DNA of 64,000 bases, taken from positions 12,443 through 76,442 of the forward strand of contig CAXSAZ010000019.1 in assembly GCA_964235485.1 (NCBI GenBank), read 5' to 3'. The position numbers and the translations under genes are program-made. Source of the stretch: CAHJXG01 sp964235485. Lineage in GTDB: Bacteria; Pseudomonadota; Alphaproteobacteria; Acetobacterales; Acetobacteraceae. The notes beneath the pieces are model-generated. The model made no database searches, was not told the origin of the DNA, and saw nothing but the letters and a program-made list of their open reading frames with translations. This document shows positions 33,333-42,156 of the stretch, one piece after another. Numbering within the stretch: position 1 is the first letter of the stretch; each line of letters opens with the position of its first letter.

Positions 33333-36300
33333 CTACACCCCGAACGCCGTCCGCCCCAACGCCTGCCCGGTGGCGAGGAAGCTCGCCAGCGGGTCCGTCC
33401 CGCCCGCGCGCACGTCCGGGTAGGCCGCCAGGTACTTGGCCGTGGAAAAGGCGGCGGAGGGGTCGCGGCCCTCCTTCCAGCCGTGGTCCTCGTAATGGCG
33501 CAACGGGTTGATCCCCGCCGCGCGCACGTCGGGGTTGCGGGACAGGTAGTAGCTCGTGTCGAAAAAGGCGTCGGGGTCCAGGCCCTGCCGCCAGCCTCCC
33601 TGGTCGTAGCTGGCCGCCGCGTCCGCGCCGGCGGGCACGACCGTCGCGACCTGGGCGAAGTAGAAGGCGCGGTCGATCAACGGGTCCGGCGCGGCGGGCG
33701 TGGCCTCCGGGGCGTTGATGAAGGCCGGGCGGCCTTCCCCTCGGCCATAGGCCAGGTAATGGGCCAGCGGGTTCGCCCCGGTCGCCGCCACGTCGGGGTT
33801 TGCGGCCAGGTACTGGCGGTCGCTGAAGGCGAGCGACGGTTCCCGGCCTTCTCGCCAGCCCGCGGCCTCGAACTGCGCCAGCGGGTCCAGCTTGGCGGCG
33901 GCCACGTCCGGGTTCGACCGGAGGTAATACGTCGTGTCGAAGAACGGGTCCGGGTTGAAGCCCAGCGTCCAGCCGACCCGGTGGTAATGGGCGCTGGCGT
34001 CTTCCCCCGAGGTCGCCACGTCCGGATGCTGCGCCAGGTACCAGGCGCGGTCCACCAGCGGGTCCTGCGGGCCGACCGGATGCGGCGCGGCCGGGGCGGC
34101 GGCGCGGCCCTCGGCGCGGCCATACAGAAGAAAGTGCTGCAAAGGGTCCATGCCCGCCGCCCGCACGTCCGGGTTGGCGCGGAGATAGGCGGCCGTGCCG
34201 AAGCCCGGGCCGGGGTCGCGGCCTTCGCGCCAGCCGCGGTCCGCGTAGTGCGCCAAGGGGTTGACGCCCGCCGCGGCCACGTCGGGGTTCTGGTTCAGGT
34301 ACCAGGCCGTGCTGAAAAAAGCGTTGGGGTCGCGGCCCTCTTTCCAGCCGTACTCCCCGTAATGCCGCAACGGGTCGAGCCGGGCCGCGGCCACGTCGGG
34401 GTTGCGGGCGAGGTACCAGGCCGCGTCGAAATCCCGGCCCGGCCCGGCGAGCACCGGGGCGCTCAGCCGGTGCGTGGTGCGCAGCAGCGTGCCCCCGGCG
34501 CCGTCGGCCGCGAGGCTGAACTCGCCTGCGGCGTAGGTCCCGCCCGAAAGGACGAAGCGCGCCGCCACGGTGCCGCCCGCGCTGACCTGCACGGCGCCGC
34601 CGGCCAGGCCGACGGACAGGCCGGGGCCGTAGGCCAGGCCTTGCAGGTCGATGCTGTCGCCGTTCTGGAAGTCGCGCAGGGTTGCGGAGATGGATGCGGA
34701 GGTGCCGGGGCCGCCCCCGAACACCAGCCGGGCCGTGGGGTCCAGAAAGGCGACGGTGCCGCCGAGTGCCGTGGACGTGCCAACCGTGAGCGTCGCGGCG
34801 TCCAGCGTGATGAGGCCGGTGTTGGCGAGCGTGCCCGCGCGGGCGGCGCCGTGGCTGATTGCGAGCGTTCCGGCGTTGGCGAGCGTCCCGTAATCGGCGT
34901 CGCCGGTCTGCGTGACGGTGCCGGCGTTGCTCAGCCCCGAAGCGGTGCCGCGCGCCGGGGACACGGTGGAGAAGCCGCCGGCGATGGCCAGCGTGGTTCC
35001 CGCACCCAGCAGTACCGGGCCGTCCGCCGCGGTTGAAAGCGCGCCGCCGGCCATTCGCAAGTCCGTGTTGTCCAGCGCGCCCGACAGCTCCAGGCTGGAT
35101 CCGCTGGCGGCAAGGTCGATCAAGGCCCGGGCGCCGTTCCTGCCCTGCACGGCGGTGCCGCCCTTGAACTGGTATGCGGCCCGGGCCGTGGGCGCAAAAG
35201 CGCCGCGCCAGGACACGCCGTCCAGCACAACCGTGCCGGTGAAATCGAGGCTGCCGCCCGCGGCCGTGACGGCGCCGCCTTTCAGGGTGGGGTTGAGCGC
35301 CGCGATGCCGTTGAGCCGGCTCGCCAGCAGCACCAAGGACGCCCCGGTGTTGTCCCATGTCGCGTTCGGCGCCAAGCCCACCGTGCCCGGCCCGGCGGCC
35401 CGGCCCGCCAGGGCAGCCAAACCCGCCGTGGTCACCGTGCCCGACACGTTCAGCCGGCTGCCGAGGTTCAGGACCAGCGGGCCGCTGCCTTGAAAGCTGC
35501 CATCCACGGTGAGCGTGCCGTTGCTCTCCACCGTGACGCTGCCCGCGGTTGTGGCGTTGCCAAGCGCGCTGTTGCCGGTCACGTCCAGCGCCAGCCCCGC
35601 CCCCAACGTCAGGGGCACCCCGTCCGCCGCGGACAGCGTTGCGTCCTCCAAGCGCAGGGCGGCGTTGTCCAGACGCTCCGTGTCCGTGGCTTGCAAGGAC
35701 AAGCGGCTCAGCGTCAGCGCCCCCGGCCCGGCGCCGTCCGCTCCGAGCAAGGGCAGGCCGCCGCGGAAGAACACTGCGGGCGGCGGGGTGTCGATGGACG
35801 GGCTGGGCGTGCCGGCCAGCGTCACCGGGCCGCGCAGGGCCACGCCGTCCAGGGTCGTGGCCGGGCCGAGCGTCACCGTGCCGCCCGCCACCGTGCCGCC
35901 GCGCAGCACGCCCGCAAACGTCAGCCGGCCCGCCACCGTGGCGCCTGGCGACAAAGTGGCGCCCGTGTTGTCGAGGATGCCGTTGAAGCTCACCCCGCCC
36001 GCGCCGGACACCCCGCCGAGCGCCGCGGCGTAGGCCGTGGTCGTCAGCGGCCCCGACAGCGCCAGGGTTCCATCGATAACCGCGCCCGCGAGGCCGGCCA
36101 GCGGGGCGGTGCCCGTCCAACTCAGCGAAAGCGTTCCGCGGGTGGCGACGTTGAGGCTGCCACAGCCGCAAACGCCTTGCGTTTCGGCGACGGCGCGGGC
36201 CAACGTCGTGCCGGGCGCGACCGCCAGCGTGGCGCCGGGCTGCACCGCGACCGCGCCGGCATTGCGGAAGGTGCCGCCGCCGCCCACGGTCAAGAGGCTC

Positions 36301-36956
36301 CCCACGTCCAGGAACGCATCGGGGCCGAGCGTAAGCGCCAAGCCCGGCGCGGTGGTCAGCAATTGGCCGGAAGGGTTCGCGGGCGCGATGAAGCGGAGAT
36401 CGACGTGATCCAGCACCTCCGCGTCCAGCGCGCGCACCTCGGACGCGGCGCCCGCCACCGTGACCGTGCCGCGGCCCGCGCCGGACGGCCCGGCGAACGT
36501 CGTCCCGCCCCGTAGCCCGAGCACTGCGCCGTAGCCCGGGAACGGGTCGGCCCCCCCGGTCCCCACCGACACGCCGCCCTGCACGCCCACGCCGTCCAGA
36601 ACCCCGACCAGGCCGTACGCGCCCTCCGAGTTGAAGCGCAGCGTGCCGCCGGATAAGCGCAGGGTGCCGCCTCGCACCGTGCCGCCGTTCAGGTTGACCT
36701 CTGCCAGCGCCGTGCCCGGCTTGACCTCCAGCACCGAGCCGGATGCGGTGTTGTCCACCGTGCCGCGAAGCGTCACCGGGCCGGCGGGGGCGCCGGCGAG
36801 GCTGGCAAGCAAGGCCGCCGTCGTGATGTCGCCAAAAGAGGACGCGGCTGCGGCCGGGGCAGCGGCCGCGGTCGCTGCCGTGGCAGCGGCCAGCGCAACT
36901 GGTTGCATGGACAGGACGCCCCGTGCCGGATTTCGCGAGAACCAACAAATTGCCAC
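33333..36956 (-). CDS. Large repeat protein: beta-helix-like N-terminal region plus NPDV tandem repeats
   Basis: 1207 residues from GTG 36956; an ATG at 36908 is an alternative. Residues about 40-850 are low-complexity Gly/Ala/Thr/Leu repeats (TLSPGATVAGRLTF, LDNTGA, GGTVAGGTVTLG) as in passenger beta-helices of surface proteins. Residues about 870-1200 hold eight to nine repeats of about 35-45 residues built on YLxxNPDVAAA, NPLxHY and GWxEGRDP. No autotransporter barrel or C-terminal anchor is visible, so a type I or other secretion route is likely. The function may be adhesion or matrix formation (inference). A palindromic repeat is embedded near residue 258. Confidence 0.75.
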   Translation of the reverse strand: MAICWFSRNPARGVLSMQPVALAAATAATAAAAPAAAASSFGDITTAALLASLAGAPAGPVTLRGTVDNTASGSVLEVKPGTALAEVNLNGGTVRGGTLRLSGGTLRFNSEGAYGLVGVLDGVGVQGGVSVGTGGADPFPGYGAVLGLRGGTTFAGPSGAGRGTVTVAGAASEVRALDAEVLDHVDLRFIAPANPSGQLLTTAPGLALTLGPDAFLDVGSLLTVGGGGTFRNAGAVAVQPGATLAVAPGTTLARAVAETQGVCGCGSLNVATRGTLSLSWTGTAPLAGLAGAVIDGTLALSGPLTTTAYAAALGGVSGAGGVSFNGILDNTGATLSPGATVAGRLTFAGVLRGGTVAGGTVTLGPATTLDGVALRGPVTLAGTPSPSIDTPPPAVFFRGGLPLLGADGAGPGALTLSRLSLQATDTERLDNAALRLEDATLSAADGVPLTLGAGLALDVTGNSALGNATTAGSVTVESNGTLTVDGSFQGSGPLVLNLGSRLNVSGTVTTAGLAALAGRAAGPGTVGLAPNATWDNTGASLVLLASRLNGIAALNPTLKGGAVTAAGGSLDFTGTVVLDGVSWRGAFAPTARAAYQFKGGTAVQGRNGARALIDLAASGSSLELSGALDNTDLRMAGGALSTAADGPVLLGAGTTLAIAGGFSTVSPARGTASGLSNAGTVTQTGDADYGTLANAGTLAISHGAARAGTLANTGLITLDAATLTVGTSTALGGTVAFLDPTARLVFGGGPGTSASISATLRDFQNGDSIDLQGLAYGPGLSVGLAGGAVQVSAGGTVAARFVLSGGTYAAGEFSLAADGAGGTLLRTTHRLSAPVLAGPGRDFDAAWYLARNPDVAAARLDPLRHYGEYGWKEGRDPNAFFSTAWYLNQNPDVAAAGVNPLAHYADRGWREGRDPGPGFGTAAYLRANPDVRAAGMDPLQHFLLYGRAEGRAAAPAAPHPVGPQDPLVDRAWYLAQHPDVATSGEDASAHYHRVGWTLGFNPDPFFDTTYYLRSNPDVAAAKLDPLAQFEAAGWREGREPSLAFSDRQYLAANPDVAATGANPLAHYLAYGRGEGRPAFINAPEATPAAPDPLIDRAFYFAQVATVVPAGADAAASYDQGGWRQGLDPDAFFDTSYYLSRNPDVRAAGINPLRHYEDHGWKEGRDPSAAFSTAKYLAAYPDVRAGGTDPLASFLATGQALGRTAFGV
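36161..36191 (-). repeat. Palindromic repeat element, short core, inside the large repeat protein gene
   Basis: On the minus strand GTCGCCGAAACGC and GCGTTTGCGGCTG arms are present. It is read in frame as ETQGVCGCG, introducing the only Cys pair in a Cys-poor protein, which supports insertion. Confidence 0.65.
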
Positions 36957-37253
36957 GAAGCAGGAACGAAGTCAATGTGCTTCCGATTTGATCGGGTCGC
37001 CGCATGGCGGGCGCGGCCTCGGGATCGGCGTCCGATCAGGACGCAGGCCGGCGCTGTCGTTGGTGAACAGGTCGAGCGTGCCGAAGCCGCGCGGCAGCGG
37101 CCGGATTGCCTCGGCCTCCGCGCCGATGGCCGGTCCAGGGCGGAGCGCAACCTGTCCTCCCAAACCGGGTCGGGCGCGCAGGGGCGGTGCCGCTCCCTTG
37201 AGGATGCGTGGCCCGCCGCATAGTAAGGGTGCAAACCTTGCAAGGATGGCTCG

Positions 37254-38204
37254 ATGGCGACGCGCAGTGTGGCGACGGTGTTCGGCGGCAGCGGCTTCAT
37301 CGGGCGCTACGTGGTGAAGCGGCTCCTGGCCCAGGGACACATCGTCCGGGTGGCCGGGCGGCGCACGGAAGCGGCGCGCGGCGCCATGATGGCGGGCCGG
37401 GTCGGCCAGATGGTGCCGCTGTATGTGAGCCTGGGCAACGAGGCGCAGGTGCAGCGGGCGACGGAAGGCGCCGACATCGTGGTGAACCTGGTCGGCCTGT
37501 TGAGCGAGAAGCGCCCCGGCGATTTCGGGCGCGTCCAGGCGGAGGGCGCCGGGCGGATCGCGCGCTCGGCGGCGTCGCACGGGGTGGGGCGGATGGTGCA
37601 GGTGTCGGCCATCGGCGCGGACGCGCACAGCCCGAGCGCCTATGCGCGGACCAAGGCGGAAGGCGAGCAGGCGGTGCTGGCCGCGATGCCCCATGCCACG
37701 ATCCTGCGCCCGTCCCTGGTGTTCGGGGCGGAGGACAAGTTCTTCAACCGGTTCGGCTCCATGGCGATGATGCTGCCGGTGATGCCGGTGATCTGCGGGA
37801 ACACGCGGTTCCAGCCGGTGTACGTGGGCGACGTGGCGGACGCGGTGATGGCGGCCTTGGATAAGACCGAGGCGCGCGGGCGGACCTTTGAGCTGGGCGG
37901 GCCGCGGGTGTGGACGTTCCGGGAAATCCTCGCGTGGATCCTGAAGGAAACGCGCCGGCGCCGGCCGTTGGTGGAGGTGCCGCCGGGCTTGGCGCGGCTG
38001 CAAGCGCGGTTGGGAGAGCTGGTGCCGGGCAAGCCGTTCACGCGGGACCAGTTGGTCTTGCTCGGGCGGGACAACGTGGTGGGGGAGGGGATGCCGGGCT
38101 TGCAGGATCTGGGCATCGTGCCGACGCCGGTGGAGCTGGTGGTGCCGGAGTACCTGGACCGCTACCGCGCCGGCGGGGGAAAGCGGGAGGAAATCCCGAC
38201 ATGA
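37254..38204 (+). CDS. NAD(P)-binding epimerase, complex I NDUFA9-like family
   Basis: 316 residues from ATG 37254 (AAGGA upstream). The N-terminal Rossmann motif is TVFGGSGFIGRYVVKRLLAQ, followed by a basic GRRTEAARG that suggests NADPH. IVNLVGLLSEKRPGDFGRVQ, with YARTKAEGEQAVLAAMPHAT and ILRPSLVFGAEDKFFNRF, matches the alphaproteobacterial orthologues of mitochondrial NDUFA9, an atypical short-chain dehydrogenase lacking strict catalytic residues. In these bacteria its role may be in complex I assembly or quinone chemistry. It overlaps or abuts the DUF29 gene. Confidence 0.88.
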   Translation: MATRSVATVFGGSGFIGRYVVKRLLAQGHIVRVAGRRTEAARGAMMAGRVGQMVPLYVSLGNEAQVQRATEGADIVVNLVGLLSEKRPGDFGRVQAEGAGRIARSAASHGVGRMVQVSAIGADAHSPSAYARTKAEGEQAVLAAMPHATILRPSLVFGAEDKFFNRFGSMAMMLPVMPVICGNTRFQPVYVGDVADAVMAALDKTEARGRTFELGGPRVWTFREILAWILKETRRRRPLVEVPPGLARLQARLGELVPGKPFTRDQLVLLGRDNVVGEGMPGLQDLGIVPTPVELVVPEYLDRYRAGGGKREEIPT

Positions 38205-38215
38205 AGGAGGGGCCG

Positions 38216-38644
38216 ATGGGCGATCTGTATAACGACGACATCTTGGAATGGTCGGAGCGGCAGGCGCGGCTGCTGCGCGACGTGGCAGGGGGGTGGCGGG
38301 GGAACGAAGCGCCCGATTGGGCCAACGTGATCGAGGAGATTGAGAGCGTGGGCCGGAGCCAGCTTACCGCCGTGAGGTCGCTGCTGGTGCAGGCGCTGCT
38401 ACACGACCTGAAGTGCGCGGCTTGGCCCTTATCCCGGGACGTGCCGCATTGGCGGGCGGAAGCACGGGGGTTCCGCGACGAGGCGGCAGAAGCCTATGCG
38501 CCCTCCATGCGCCAGCACATCGACGTGGCCGAGCTTTACCGCAAAGCCTTGCGGCGGTTGCCCGACACTCAGGACGGTCAGCCGCCGCTACCGGTGCCGG
38601 AGGCTTGCCCGGCCACGCTGGATGAGCTGCTGGGGGCGGGATGA
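38216..38644 (+). CDS. DUF29 family protein
   Basis: 142 residues. The ATG at 38216 has GGAGG seven bases upstream; an ATG at 38201 overlapping the previous stop is less likely. DUF29 features are LYNDDILEWSERQARLLRDV, IEEIESVGRSQLTAVRSLL, LLHDLKCAAWP and a C-terminal PEACPATLDELLG. DUF29 proteins are helical and of unknown function, very common in alphaproteobacteria and cyanobacteria, often in several copies; a second is at 50.0 kb. Confidence 0.88.
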   Translation: MGDLYNDDILEWSERQARLLRDVAGGWRGNEAPDWANVIEEIESVGRSQLTAVRSLLVQALLHDLKCAAWPLSRDVPHWRAEARGFRDEAAEAYAPSMRQHIDVAELYRKALRRLPDTQDGQPPLPVPEACPATLDELLGAG

Positions 38645-38827
38645 ACGCACCCAGCAACGAATTCCGAACGCGGACAGCCGTTGGCGGGCCATGAGCCTCG
38701 GCGACAAGCACCTGACGGACGGGACCGAAGACCCGAAAGAGCGCACGCCGCCTATCGCGCGGACGGGATGGCCGGGAGTGAGCGTCCCACCGCGGCGCTG
38801 GCCGAGGCCGGGCGGGACGCAAGCCGT

Positions 38828-39775
38828 TCAGGTTGGGATGACGCCCATGGCGGCCGTGCTGTCGTTCGGGTCGAGGATGGCGGACATAGCCGCGGCCTGG
38901 CCCCCGCTGTCCCCGCCCTGGGAGTAGCCCCAGCCGCCCGATCCCTGAGCCGTCGCGGGCGACAGGGCCTGGTCCAGCAGCCGCTCGTCCGTCACGCCCT
39001 GCAGCACCAGCGACCCCTTGCCGACCAGCTCGTCGGGGCCGGTGCGGGTGTCGTACACGACGAACAGGTCCGGGCCGTCCGCGCCCACGGTGAAGGTGTT
39101 GCCGCCGGCAAAGGTGCCGTGGAACACCGCATACTCCGCGCTGCCGATGGCGGGGCGGAAAAGGCTTATGGGAGGGACGTTGTAGTTGTACGTGTAAAGC
39201 TCCGGCACCAGCGCCACGCTGCTGTCCACCTTGGCAAGGGGCGCGTCGCTGGCAGTCGGGCCGTTGGTGTCCACGTCGTAATAGCGAAAGCCGATGTGGT
39301 CGCCGCGCCCGAGATCGGTGATCGCGTCCATGGGGCCTTTGAACGTGTCCCCGTCCGACACGACGCCGTCGCCCGCGGCGTCGTTCAGCACCACCAGGTT
39401 GCCATCGTTGACCAGCGTGAACGTGTCGCTGCCCAGGCCGCCGGTCAGGGTGCTGCCGGGCTGCATCCCGCTGCCGCCGCCAAGGCTGATCAGCGTGTCG
39501 TCGCCGTTGCCGCCGATCAACGTGCTGCCGAGGCCGCCTGTCAGCGTGTCGTCGCCGTTGCCGCCGAAGGCGACGCTGTTGGACCCGCTGAGTTGGATGG
39601 TGTCGTCGCCGTTGCCGCCGTCGATGAAGAGGTTGTCAGCCGGGGCGTAAAACAAGCCGTCCGTGGTGATCGTGTCGTTGCCGTTGCCGCCGAAGACGGC
39701 CGAGTTGCTGGCCCAATCCGGCTGGTTGTAGAAACTGAAGTAATCGTCGTCGTTTCCGAGTTGATAAACAGGCAT
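38828..39775 (-). CDS. RTX-type calcium-binding secreted protein
   Basis: 315 residues from ATG 39775 (AAGGA upstream; an in-frame ATG at 39895 lacks a site). Residues about 28-100 carry glycine/aspartate nonapeptide repeats: FGGNGNDTIT, DGGNGDDTIQ, FGGNGDDTLT, IGGNGDDTLI. These bind Ca2+ as a parallel beta-roll and mark type I secretion substrates. There is no N-terminal signal peptide, as expected. The rest of the protein has no recognised enzymatic domain. No type I exporter genes are adjacent. Confidence 0.82.
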   Translation of the reverse strand: MPVYQLGNDDDYFSFYNQPDWASNSAVFGGNGNDTITTDGLFYAPADNLFIDGGNGDDTIQLSGSNSVAFGGNGDDTLTGGLGSTLIGGNGDDTLISLGGGSGMQPGSTLTGGLGSDTFTLVNDGNLVVLNDAAGDGVVSDGDTFKGPMDAITDLGRGDHIGFRYYDVDTNGPTASDAPLAKVDSSVALVPELYTYNYNVPPISLFRPAIGSAEYAVFHGTFAGGNTFTVGADGPDLFVVYDTRTGPDELVGKGSLVLQGVTDERLLDQALSPATAQGSGGWGYSQGGDSGGQAAAMSAILDPNDSTAAMGVIPT

Positions 39776-40155
39776 GGGTCCTTGTTCCTCCGCTGGCCCG
39801 GCAGCAACGAGACTGATCCCCGCGCCGGCAAAGCGGCCGAGACTTAGGGAAGGCGCCGCCGCTTCTGCTGTGACCTGCGTCACACTGTCCGGCATTGGGT
39901 TGATCCGATTGACAACGGGGCGGCGTTGCAGCGTGCTCTGCGGGATGCCGTTGGCATTCCCGGCCCGATAGGTCCATTATGGAACTAATACGCTGGGCCG
40001 CTCTGCCGCTGTTCTGGGCAGCGGCGCTCCGATGATGAAAATTAGGGCAGCACTGCTGACGTAGCTGCTGTTTTTCTCATCGCCAAGCCGGCAAGACACC
40101 CTTAATATGCTGGCGCAAGACGGCCGCACGGCGACTTGATCGGAGGAATGTGACC
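39776..40155. other. Intergenic region upstream of gltD
   Basis: 380 bp between the divergent RTX and gltD genes. No coding pattern is convincing. The part at 40000-40100 is less GC-rich and probably contains the gltD promoter, but no clear sigma-54 or sigma-70 boxes could be assigned. A GGAGG lies at 40142-40146. Confidence 0.45.
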
Positions 40156-41586
40156 ATGGCTGACCGTATGCTGCAATTCGTGAGCCTGGCGCAGCGTCAG
40201 CCAGACAAGCGCGCGTCGTCCATGCGGCGGGAGGACTTCGCCGAGATCTATGCCGACTTCGACCCGGCGCAGGCCAGCGCGCAGGCCAGCCGGTGCAGCC
40301 AATGCGGCGTGCCGTTCTGCCAGGTGCACTGCCCGCTCGGGCAGAACATCCCGGATTGGCTGAAGCTCACGGCGGAGAACCGGCTGCAGGAAGCCTACGA
40401 GGTCAGCGCCGCGACCAGCACCTTCCCAGAAATCTGTGGGCGCATCTGCCCGCAGGACCGGCTGTGCGAGGGCAACTGCGTCATCGAAAAGGGGTTCGAC
40501 AGCGTCACCATCGGCGCGGTGGAGCGGTTCATCACCGACCATGCGTGGGAACAGGGCTGGGTGACGGGGCCGAAGCCACGGCAGGAACGGCCGCAATCGG
40601 TGGGGATCATCGGCGCCGGGCCGGGGGGCCTGGCGGCGGCGGAGCGGCTGCGGACGCTGGGGTATCAGGTGCACGTTTACGACCGGTATGACCGGGTGGG
40701 CGGGCTGATGATCTACGGCATTCCCGGGTTCAAGCTGGAAAAGGACATCGTGCTGCGGCGCTGGAAGCTGCTGGAGGAGGGGGGCATCCAGTTCCACCTC
40801 GGCGTGGAGCTGGGGCGGGACCTGAGCTTCGCGGAATTGCGGGCGCGGCATGACAGCGTGCTGATCGCCACGGGCGTTTACAAGGCGCGCGACATCGGCG
40901 GACCCGGCGCCGGGCTGCCGGGGATCGAGACGGCGATGGATTTCCTGACCGCCAGCAACCGGAAGGGCCTGGGCGACCAAGTGCCGGAGTTCGACAGCGG
41001 GCGGCTGAACGCCGCGGGCAAGCGCGTGGTGGTGATCGGCGGCGGCGACACGGCGATGGACTGCGTGCGCACCGCGACGCGCCAAGGCGCGGCGAGCGTT
41101 GCGTGCCTGTATCGGCGCGACAAGGCGAACATGCCCGGCTCCATGCGCGAGGTGAAGAACGCGGAGGAGGAGGGCGTGCAGTTCGCGTGGCTGTCCGCGC
41201 CCGAAGCGTTCCTGGGCGACGACCATGTGACGGGGGTGCGCGTGCAACGGATGCGCCTCGGCCTGACCGACAGCTCCGGGCGGCAGGCGGTGGAAGCGAC
41301 GGACAGCCGGATGACCTTGGACGCGGATTTGGTGGTCAAGGCGCTGGGCTTCGACCCGGAGGACCTGCCGCGGCTGTGGGACGAGCCGGGGCTGGAGGTG
41401 AGCCGGTGGGGCACGCTCAAGGTGGAGCACCGGACGCAGATGACGATGCTGCCGGGCGTGTTCGCGGCGGGAGATATCGTGCGCGGGGCGAGCCTGGTGG
41501 TGTGGGCGATCCGCGACGGGCGGGACGCGGCGGCGCGGATGCACAAGTATATGCAGCAGGGGGCGATGCAGGTCGCGGCGGAGTGA
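40156..41586 (+). CDS. gltD: Glutamate synthase (NADPH) small/beta subunit
   Basis: 476 residues from ATG 40156 (GGAGG nine bases upstream). The N-terminal [4Fe-4S] domain has Cys47, Cys50, Cys55 and Cys59, then Cys94, Cys98, Cys104 and Cys108. The FAD fold is GIIGAGPGGLAAAERL (151-158 core) and the NADPH fold VVVIGGGDTAMDCVRTA. It takes electrons from NADPH and passes them through FAD and FeS to GltB, which makes two glutamates from glutamine and 2-oxoglutarate. Cotranscription with the small gene and gltB downstream is likely. Confidence 0.96.
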   Translation: MADRMLQFVSLAQRQPDKRASSMRREDFAEIYADFDPAQASAQASRCSQCGVPFCQVHCPLGQNIPDWLKLTAENRLQEAYEVSAATSTFPEICGRICPQDRLCEGNCVIEKGFDSVTIGAVERFITDHAWEQGWVTGPKPRQERPQSVGIIGAGPGGLAAAERLRTLGYQVHVYDRYDRVGGLMIYGIPGFKLEKDIVLRRWKLLEEGGIQFHLGVELGRDLSFAELRARHDSVLIATGVYKARDIGGPGAGLPGIETAMDFLTASNRKGLGDQVPEFDSGRLNAAGKRVVVIGGGDTAMDCVRTATRQGAASVACLYRRDKANMPGSMREVKNAEEEGVQFAWLSAPEAFLGDDHVTGVRVQRMRLGLTDSSGRQAVEATDSRMTLDADLVVKALGFDPEDLPRLWDEPGLEVSRWGTLKVEHRTQMTMLPGVFAAGDIVRGASLVVWAIRDGRDAAARMHKYMQQGAMQVAAE

Positions 41587-42095
41587 TGCACTGGCCGGGG
41601 ACGCTGCTGTGCGCGGCGCTCCTGCTCGGTTTCGGCGTCTTGCTGCTTGCCCAGGCCGGGCCAAGCGAGGAAGCGCACCGGCTTGCCCGGTCATGGCTCG
41701 TGGGCGCGCAGTCTGGATATTCGTTCGACGCCGTTGCTGCCGAGAAGCGGGGCAAGGTCATTGGAGTTTTGAAGTCCTACAATCAAAACCAGGCGCAGGT
41801 GGCCGAAGCCGTGGATCGCATCGTCACGCCCGGGATGTATGCCAAGCTGCCGGCCCTGCTCGTACGATACGAGGACGTGTTGGTGCGCCACCTCACCACG
41901 AGGGAGCTGCGCTCGGTCGTGCGCGACGAAGACAATGAGGCGCGTCGAAGCGCCGCCGCGAAAATGCGGCAGGTTGAGGCCGACCTGGAGCAAGCCAGGC
42001 GCGTCTGGGGCAGGGACTCGTGCCGCGAGATTTTTGCCGAGAACCGGGTGGTGCTCGCAGGTTTGGGTTTGGGCGAGGCAGTGGCCGGGTGTTGA
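41586..42095 (+). CDS. Small exported or membrane-anchored hypothetical protein between gltD and gltB
   Basis: 169 residues; the ATG at 41586 overlaps the gltD stop (TGATG), so translation is coupled. Residues 4-24 are hydrophobic (GTLLCAALLLGFGVLLLAQA), a signal peptide or membrane anchor. The rest is helical, with YEDVLVRHLTTRELRSVV faintly recalling DUF2059-type periplasmic proteins. No function is recognised. Its place inside the glutamate synthase operon is unusual. Confidence 0.72.
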   Translation: MHWPGTLLCAALLLGFGVLLLAQAGPSEEAHRLARSWLVGAQSGYSFDAVAAEKRGKVIGVLKSYNQNQAQVAEAVDRIVTPGMYAKLPALLVRYEDVLVRHLTTRELRSVVRDEDNEARRSAAAKMRQVEADLEQARRVWGRDSCREIFAENRVVLAGLGLGEAVAGC

Positions 42096-42156
42096 CGCGC
42101 CGCCTCGGCCCGGCTGCCGCCGTTCGAGTCGCTGAAATGTTGTGATGGAGCAAAAG

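Noticed and set aside
33400..34400. Regularly spaced repeats that might be a CRISPR array
   Set aside because: The period (about 105-135 bp) and in-frame conservation of YLxxNPDV show they are protein-coding repeats, not CRISPR repeats and spacers.
33004..37005. A 1333-residue open frame on the minus strand overlapping the large repeat protein
   Set aside because: It is Arg/Gly/Pro-rich, lacks any domain and is a shifted-frame shadow; the frame with NPDV repeats and beta-helix pattern is the coding one.
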